From: Paracidovorax anthurii
Lineage (GTDB): Bacteria; Pseudomonadota; Gammaproteobacteria; Burkholderiales; Burkholderiaceae_C
Length of the DNA stretch: 64,000 nucleotides
Direction of reading: 5' to 3'
Assembly: GCF_003269065.1 (NCBI RefSeq)
Contig: NZ_QLTA01000019.1
Coordinates: 19,341 to 83,340 of the forward strand
The stretch's first letter is position 1. Every line of letters starts with the position of its first letter. A program made the position numbers and the translations under genes. The notes below the pieces were generated by a model. The model ran no database searches, was not told where the DNA came from, and worked only from the letters and a program-made list of their open reading frames with translations. Shown here piece by piece: positions 59,360 to 64,000 of this stretch.

Positions 59360-59497
59360 GGCGGGAAGCGGCGTGGGGATCGGCGGGCCGGGCACTTTAG
59401 CAAACGTGGCCCCGGGCGCGCGGCGCGGCCGCTTCCGTGGACCGTTCCCGTGGACAATGGGCAGCCATTCACGCTGATACACGCACCAGGAGCCCGC

Positions 59498-59734
59498 ATG
59501 GCACGCCAGGACAAGAACGCATGGGCCGCGAAGGTCTTCGCCCTCATCCAGGGAGGCCAGACGCAGGCCGCCATGGCGCAGATCAAGGTCGCCCCCTCGG
59601 CCGCCGACGTCGGGCGGCTGCAGGCGATGCTTGCGCGCGCGCCGGCCGCCACGGCCGTGCGCCGCCAGCTCGACGCCTTCATCGAGGAGGAGCAGGCCCT
59701 GCTGGCTGCGCCCCGCCTGCACCGCGCGCCCTGA
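59498..59734 (+). CDS. Small hypothetical protein
   Basis: Protein of 78 residues, MARQDKNAWAAKVFALIQGG..., mostly helical, with a repeated Ala/Gln pattern (QAAMAQIKVAPSAADVGRLQAMLA) and no membrane segment. A clear AGGAG ribosome site lies eight bases before ATG 59498. It is 40 bases upstream of moaE in the same direction and may be cotranscribed. Function unknown. Confidence 0.6.
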   Translation: MARQDKNAWAAKVFALIQGGQTQAAMAQIKVAPSAADVGRLQAMLARAPAATAVRRQLDAFIEEEQALLAAPRLHRAP

Positions 59735-59774
59735 GGACGTGTGAGCGTGTGAACGAATCCCGCGTGCCCGCTCC

Positions 59775-60269
59775 ATGAACGCCCCCCATCCCCCGTCCCC
59801 CGCCCGCGTCGCCATCCAGGCGCAGGATTTCGACGTCTCGGCCGAGCTGGCCGCGCTGCGCGCGCAGGACGCGCGCGTGGGCGCCGTGTGCTGCTTCGTG
59901 GGCACGGTGCGCGACCGCAGCGGGGGCGAGTCGGTCGCCTCGATGGAGCTGGAGCACTACCCCGGCATGACCGAGAAATCCATCGAGGCGATGGTGGACG
60001 AGGCGCTGCGGCGCTTCGACATCTTCGCCGCGCGCGTGGTGCACCGCATCGGTTGGCTCGTGCCGCAGGACCAGATCGTGCTGGTGGCCGTCACCTCGGC
60101 GCACCGGGGGCAGGGCTTCCAGGCCTGCGAATTCCTCATGGACTACCTCAAGACCCAGGCGCCTTTCTGGAAGAAAGAGGCCACGCCCGGGGGCTCCCGC
60201 TGGGTGGATGCGCGCGTGAGCGACGACGAGGCGCTGGCGCGCTGGGGCATCGCGTCCCGCAACGCCTGA
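59775..60269 (+). CDS. moaE: Molybdopterin synthase catalytic subunit MoaE
   Basis: Converts precursor Z to molybdopterin using the MoaD thiocarboxylate; 164 residues. Family motifs are VGAVCCFVGTVRDRSGG, SMELEHYPGMTEKSIEAMVDEALRRF, VVHRIGWLVPQDQIVLVAVTSAHRGQGFQACEFLMDYLKTQAPFWKKE with its catalytic lysines. It is separated from moaD by a DapA-like gene and three small genes. Confidence 0.96.
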   Translation: MNAPHPPSPARVAIQAQDFDVSAELAALRAQDARVGAVCCFVGTVRDRSGGESVASMELEHYPGMTEKSIEAMVDEALRRFDIFAARVVHRIGWLVPQDQIVLVAVTSAHRGQGFQACEFLMDYLKTQAPFWKKEATPGGSRWVDARVSDDEALARWGIASRNA

Positions 60270-60432
60270 GAGCGTGTTCACGATCCCGCCGAGAGCTTCG
60301 AGCGGGTTCACGGTGCCGGATACGAGCGCCGAGCGCGGGCCGGGGCGGTGCCTGCCCGTGGGCCATTCGGTCCCGACGGCGTGCGATGGCTCTGCGGGAA
60401 CGATCTGCACATTCCTCTTTGATCGCAGGTAA

Positions 60433-60442
60433 GGGAATTCCC
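60433..60442. promoter_or_regulatory. Palindrome upstream of the decarboxylase gene
   Basis: Perfect 10-bp palindrome GGGAATTCCC, 91 bases before the decarboxylase start, with a related GGAGATTCCCC about 16 bases downstream. A regulator site is possible; no regulator gene is adjacent. Confidence 0.3.
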
Positions 60443-60533
60443 ACCCTCCGCGAATGGAGATTCCCCGGTACTGTTCGGCCATAAAGGCGAAAAGCCAGAA
60501 CACGTGTGCTTAGAGGTAAAGGGAGGGAGCAGC

Positions 60534-62240
60534 ATGAAAGCTGTCGTTTTTACGGTGGCGGACTATTTGCTTGCGCGGCTGAAACAGTTGGATGTGACCG
60601 AGGTCTTCCAGATCCCAGGCGACTACGTCAAACATTTCACCCAGGCGCTTGAGCATTTTCCGGGCATCGCCACCATCGGCGCTGCCAACGAGCTGGACGC
60701 GGCCTACGCCGCAGATGCCTATGCCCGCACTCGCGGGCTGGGGGCGGTTTCGCTCCAATACGGCGTCAGCACCTTCAGCGCGCTGAACGCGATTGCCGGG
60801 GCCTATGTGGAGCGGAGCCCGGTGATCGTCATCAGCGCCACGCCCGGGGCCGACGCCCGAAACATTACCGACATGTACGGCGTCACCTTTCACCATTCCA
60901 CGGGTGATCTGCATGCCGACCAGAACGTGTTCGAGAACGTGACGGTGGCCGCCCGCACGTTGAGCACGAATGTCGGCGCGGCCGAGGCCATCGACCACCT
61001 GATCGTCGAGGCGCTGACGCACAGCCGGCCGGTCTATATCGCCTGCTACAAGGAGGTGTGGGGCCAGCCCTGCCCCCGCCCGCCCCGGACGCCTCTGAAG
61101 GCCCGCGAACTCAAGGGCCCGCCCGACGCCTTGCGGAACGCCGTCGAGCAGGCGTGGAGCATGATCACGGCGGCCAAGAAGCCCGTCATCCTGGCGGGTG
61201 AAGAAGTGCTGCGCTTTGGCCTGAGCGGCTTGCTGCAGCAGCTCATCGACGCGAGCGGGTTCGTCTATACCACCACCTCCCTGGGCAAGACGGTGCTGGA
61301 CGAAGGCGGCCCCAAGTTCCTGGGCACCTATTCGGATGAAGCATCCATCCCCAGCGTGATCGACGCGGTCCTGGGCGCCGACTGCGTGCTGTGCCTGGGC
61401 ACCTTCATCACCGACGACTACCTGATCTTCATCGAGAAGCAGTACGCCAACATGGTCCTGGCCACGGCGCAGGGCGTGCGCGCGGGCTACTTCAAGTACC
61501 CGGACGTGGTGATGAAGGAGTTCATGCAGGCGCTGCTCGAGAAGTTCAAGGGCAGCAAGGCCTATCCCGGCAAGGCCATCGCCCCGCCGCAGCCGGCCTA
61601 CCCCGAGCCCTGGAAGAGCAACTCGGACCCGAAGTTCGACAAGCAGCCCGAGGTCATCACCTTCAACCGCTTCTTCCAGCACTCGATGAACTTCCTGGCC
61701 GAAGCCGGCCACCTGGACGACATCGTCATGCCGCTCGGCGTCAGCAGCTCCATGTACGTGGCCACGAACGCCTACGGCATGCGCCAGGGCAGCTTCATGG
61801 CGTCAGCCGCCTGGCAGTGCGTGGGCTTCGAGACCGGGGCGGCCAGCGGCGCTCAATTGGGCAGCCGCAAACGCGCGTGGGCGGTGGCGGGCGATGGCGG
61901 CGTGATGATGGTGTGCCAGGCCATCAGCACCCTGGCCAAGTACAAGCTCAACAGCGTCATCTTCGTGATGAGCAACCAGGTCTATGCCATCGAGCAGGTG
62001 TACGTGGACATGAGTGCCTTCCAGACGGGCAAGTTCGACACCTTCGACATCCTGCCCCAGTGGGACTACCTGGCACTGGCCAAGGCCTATGGCGCCGAAG
62101 GATTCCGCCTCGAAACCGTGTCCGACCTGAAGGCCGCGCTGCCGCGGATATGGAAGGTCAAGGACCGCCCGGTGCTGGTGGAGGTCGTCATTCCCGCGAC
62201 CGACCTGGCCGGACAAATGAAGCGCCTGGGCAGCGAGTGA
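60534..62240 (+). CDS. Thiamine-diphosphate-dependent 2-oxoacid decarboxylase
   Basis: Protein of 568 residues related to pyruvate and indolepyruvate decarboxylases. The activating Glu is E53 (GAANELDAAYAADAYARTRG), the paired catalytic histidines are H120-H121 (TFHHSTGD), and the diphosphate site is AVAGDGGVMMVCQAISTLAKY...SNQVYAIEQ. This set is typical of non-oxidative decarboxylases that turn a 2-oxoacid into an aldehyde and CO2. It has a GGGAGGGAG ribosome site and is followed after 43 bases by a flavin amine oxidase gene, which suggests the oxidase supplies the oxoacid. The substrate (pyruvate, phenylpyruvate, indolepyruvate or other) is not evident. Confidence 0.85.
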   Translation: MKAVVFTVADYLLARLKQLDVTEVFQIPGDYVKHFTQALEHFPGIATIGAANELDAAYAADAYARTRGLGAVSLQYGVSTFSALNAIAGAYVERSPVIVISATPGADARNITDMYGVTFHHSTGDLHADQNVFENVTVAARTLSTNVGAAEAIDHLIVEALTHSRPVYIACYKEVWGQPCPRPPRTPLKARELKGPPDALRNAVEQAWSMITAAKKPVILAGEEVLRFGLSGLLQQLIDASGFVYTTTSLGKTVLDEGGPKFLGTYSDEASIPSVIDAVLGADCVLCLGTFITDDYLIFIEKQYANMVLATAQGVRAGYFKYPDVVMKEFMQALLEKFKGSKAYPGKAIAPPQPAYPEPWKSNSDPKFDKQPEVITFNRFFQHSMNFLAEAGHLDDIVMPLGVSSSMYVATNAYGMRQGSFMASAAWQCVGFETGAASGAQLGSRKRAWAVAGDGGVMMVCQAISTLAKYKLNSVIFVMSNQVYAIEQVYVDMSAFQTGKFDTFDILPQWDYLALAKAYGAEGFRLETVSDLKAALPRIWKVKDRPVLVEVVIPATDLAGQMKRLGSE

Positions 62241-62283
62241 CCCCGGCCCGGCCCCTCTTCCAACTCCCACAAGATCCGCGACG

Positions 62284-63726
62284 ATGACCAAGAAGACCTA
62301 CTCCATCTTTGGTGCCGGTGCTGCCGGCCTGTACACCGCCTGGCGCCTGCTCGAAGGCCAGCTGAAGAACGCGAAGTTCGCCAGCCGCCAACTCAAGCGT
62401 GGCGATGTGCTCGAGTTGTACGACTGGGGCCAGTACGACTTCAACTCCGCCAACCCCGGCACGCGCGCCGCGGGCGCGCGCATCTGCACCTGGCACTACC
62501 AGAACAACCCCGGCAATTCCTTTGTGGAGTTGGGCGGCATGCGCTATTCCCACTGGGAATCCACGCCCACGCCGCAGTTTCCCGACCCCAACGGCGGCAC
62601 CACGCCCGGGCACCGGCTGGTCACCACCGTCATCCACGAACTGGGCCTGGACAAGTTCAGCGTGCCCTTCAACGTGACGGACAACCAGCTCTACAGCCTG
62701 CGCACCCGCAACTTCTACCTGAACGACATCAGCAGCAACAACCCGGCCCCGTATGCCGCGGCCAACTACGCGGCCGGCGTCAGCCCGGACAACGGGTTCT
62801 CGGTGCTGCAAGACCTGGTGCCGCAGACGATGGGCAGCCACTGGACGCGCAAGGACTGGTGCCACTTCTACACCACAGGCGTCATCGAGCGCCGGCAGTC
62901 CGACGGCTACGTCTTCCAGCAAGGCGACCGCTTGCGCGACATCGGCTACTGGAACCTGCTGTACGACCAACTGGGCTCCGAAGGTTTCGACTACGCGGCC
63001 GACGGCAACGGCTACAGCTCGAACGTCATCAACACCCACGCCGGCGTGTCGATGAACATCAACAACGAGTTCACGCCGGGCACGCAGTACCGTACCCTCA
63101 CGACGGGCTTCTCGGGCATGTTCAATGCCCTGTTCGACCGGATCGAGAAGCTCGCCAAGGCCAAGGGCGTGGTCTTCAAATACCAGCCCAACACCCGCCT
63201 GCACTCCATCCTCTGGAAAGACGGGAAGGCCGCCTTCACGCTGGCCACGCGGGCCAACCCGGACAAGCCCAGCGCCCGAGGCCAGGCCGACGCGGCGTGG
63301 CTGGCCATGGGTCGGGCGCCTATCGAGCGGGTGGCCCAGGCGACCTGCTACCAGGAGCAACCCGGGCTGGACGTGCTGAACCACGAGCAGGTCAGCTTGT
63401 ACCGGGAGTCCACCATCATGCAGCCGTCCTACAAGGTGGGCATGTTCTTCGACACCGACTGGTACTCCAATCTTTCATCCTCCGCGCCCCCCTATCCCGC
63501 CAAGATCGAAGGCTATTGCGTCACGCCCACGGAGATCGCGGAGCTGGCCAAAAGCAAGTTCCCGGCCCCGGCCATCAAGGCGCTGAAGACACTGGCGTTC
63601 AACCCCTACACGTCCATCGGCGATCTGGTCGAAGCCATCGAGGCGCAGACCGGCACCGCCTTGACGGTCAAGCAGGGGCTTTGTTGCACAAATCACCCCG
63701 GCCACACCGGTAGACTGAAGGCGTGA
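62284..63726 (+). pseudogene. Flavin amine oxidase / L-amino-acid-oxidase-like gene truncated by an IS
   Basis: The frame encodes 464 native residues, then 16 residues read from insertion-sequence DNA (from about 63676) to a stop. The N-terminal dinucleotide-binding motif is YSIFGAGAAGLYTAWRLLEG (6-25), and FVELGGMRYSH (about 80-90) is the GGMR signature of FAD amine oxidases, including L-amino-acid oxidases. The C-terminal FAD-binding segment expected near the end is missing, so the product is probably inactive. The remainder may lie beyond the element, outside the window. Paired with the decarboxylase gene 43 bases upstream. Substrate unknown. Confidence 0.75.
63677..63694 (+). repeat. Left terminal inverted repeat of an IS903-like element
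   Basis: GGCTTTGTTGCACAAATC closely resembles the IS903 end GGCTTTGTTGAATAAATC. The right end and target duplication lie outside the window. Confidence 0.7.
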
Positions 63727-64000
63727 CGGAAGCAAAGAGCGAGAGGCGGACCAAGTACCGCACGACGAACTGGAAAGCCTACAACGCAGCGCTGAAGGCG
63801 CGAGGATCGTTGACGATGTGGCTGGATGAAGGCATGCAGTGGCTTGGCAAGCCGAACGGCAAGCGCGGGCGCAGCCCGACGTTCTCGGACGCAGCCATCC
63901 AGTTTTGCTTGAGCATCAAGTGCCTGTTCGGCCAGCCCCTGCGGCAGGCGCTGGGCATGGTGGACAGCCTGCTGCGGCTGGCCAAGCTGGACTGGCCGGT
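63723..64000 (+). CDS. IS5-family transposase, N-terminal part
   Basis: Starts GTG at 63723 and is open to the window end (92 codons). The sequence KYRTTNWKAYNAALKARGSL, TMWLDEGMQW, then FSDAAIQFCLSIKCLFGQPLRQALGMVDSLL parallels the N-terminus of IS903-group transposases (NWPxYNxALxxRGxLTxWLDE). The DDE catalytic residues would be further on. The start is close to the terminal repeat, as in IS903. Confidence 0.82.
   Translation, partial: MTEAKSERRTKYRTTNWKAYNAALKARGSLTMWLDEGMQWLGKPNGKRGRSPTFSDAAIQFCLSIKCLFGQPLRQALGMVDSLLRLAKLDWP

Larger units (their letters stand above)
63677..64000 (+). mobile_element. IS5-family (IS903-like) insertion sequence, left part
   Basis: Begins with the terminal repeat and contains the 5' end of a transposase gene; it runs past the window edge. 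It interrupts the flavin amine oxidase gene in its 3' half. Confidence 0.8.

Overview
This is a GC-rich chromosomal window from a betaproteobacterium of the Comamonadaceae, most probably an Acidovorax or Paracidovorax. The inference rests on protein sequences and on gene orders typical of Burkholderiales (rpoE-rseA-rseB-degP-lepA-lepB-rnc-era-recO-pdxJ-acpS; leuC-leuD-leuB-asd-fimV-truA-trpFBA-accD; grpE-dnaK-dnaJ; rpsF-priB-rpsR-rplI-dnaB; alaA-hom-thrC followed by molybdenum cofactor genes). No rRNA, tRNA or CRISPR array was seen.

Layout. 1-371: 3' part of a YgfX-like membrane protein. 384-13.4 kb (+): extracytoplasmic stress sigma factor with its anti-sigma, RseB and DegP; then, after a 481-bp intergenic region holding a terminator, DnaA-box-like sites and a candidate small RNA or leader, lepA, lepB, a DUF4845 gene, rnc, era, recO, pdxJ, acpS and nagZ. 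13.7-17.5 kb: a DUF3300 lipoprotein, a small MscS channel and a REC-GGDEF diguanylate cyclase. 17.6-19.1 kb: lysS. 19.2-24.7 kb (-): a five-gene surface-glycan cluster (GT2, GT11 fucosyltransferase-like, Wzx-like flippase, polyprenyl-phosphate sugar transferase, GT4). 24.8-26.1 kb: a LON-domain protein and a YggT protein. 26.3-40.1 kb (-): accD, trpA, trpB, trpF, truA, fimV, asd, leuB, leuD, an entericidin-like lipoprotein, leuC and a LysR regulator. 40.3-44.2 kb (-): dnaJ, dnaK, grpE. 44.4-47.5 kb (+): rpsF, priB, rpsR, rplI, dnaB. 47.6-51.0 kb (-): a coiled-coil membrane protein, a PIN-PhoH ATPase, Bcp and a Mth938-like protein. 51.2-57.5 kb (+): alaA-like aminotransferase, hom, thrC, mobB, moeA, moaD. 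57.5-60.3 kb: a DapA-family gene and three small unknown genes lying between moaD and moaE. 60.5 kb to the end (+): an accessory pair, a thiamine-diphosphate 2-oxoacid decarboxylase and a flavin amine oxidase, the latter cut by an IS5-family (IS903-like) element that runs off the window.

The most interesting signal lies just upstream of asd (minus strand, 35340-35533): a 34-codon peptide gene ending in a run of Thr, Ile and Lys codons, followed by mutually exclusive hairpins and an intrinsic terminator before asd. It has the architecture of a transcription attenuator responding to end products of the aspartate pathway. Other points of interest are the two-hairpin RNA before lepA, DnaA boxes in front of lepA and dnaK, a six-copy intergenic repeat family with the core CATGTCGCCGT, and the oxidase-decarboxylase pair broken by an insertion sequence.
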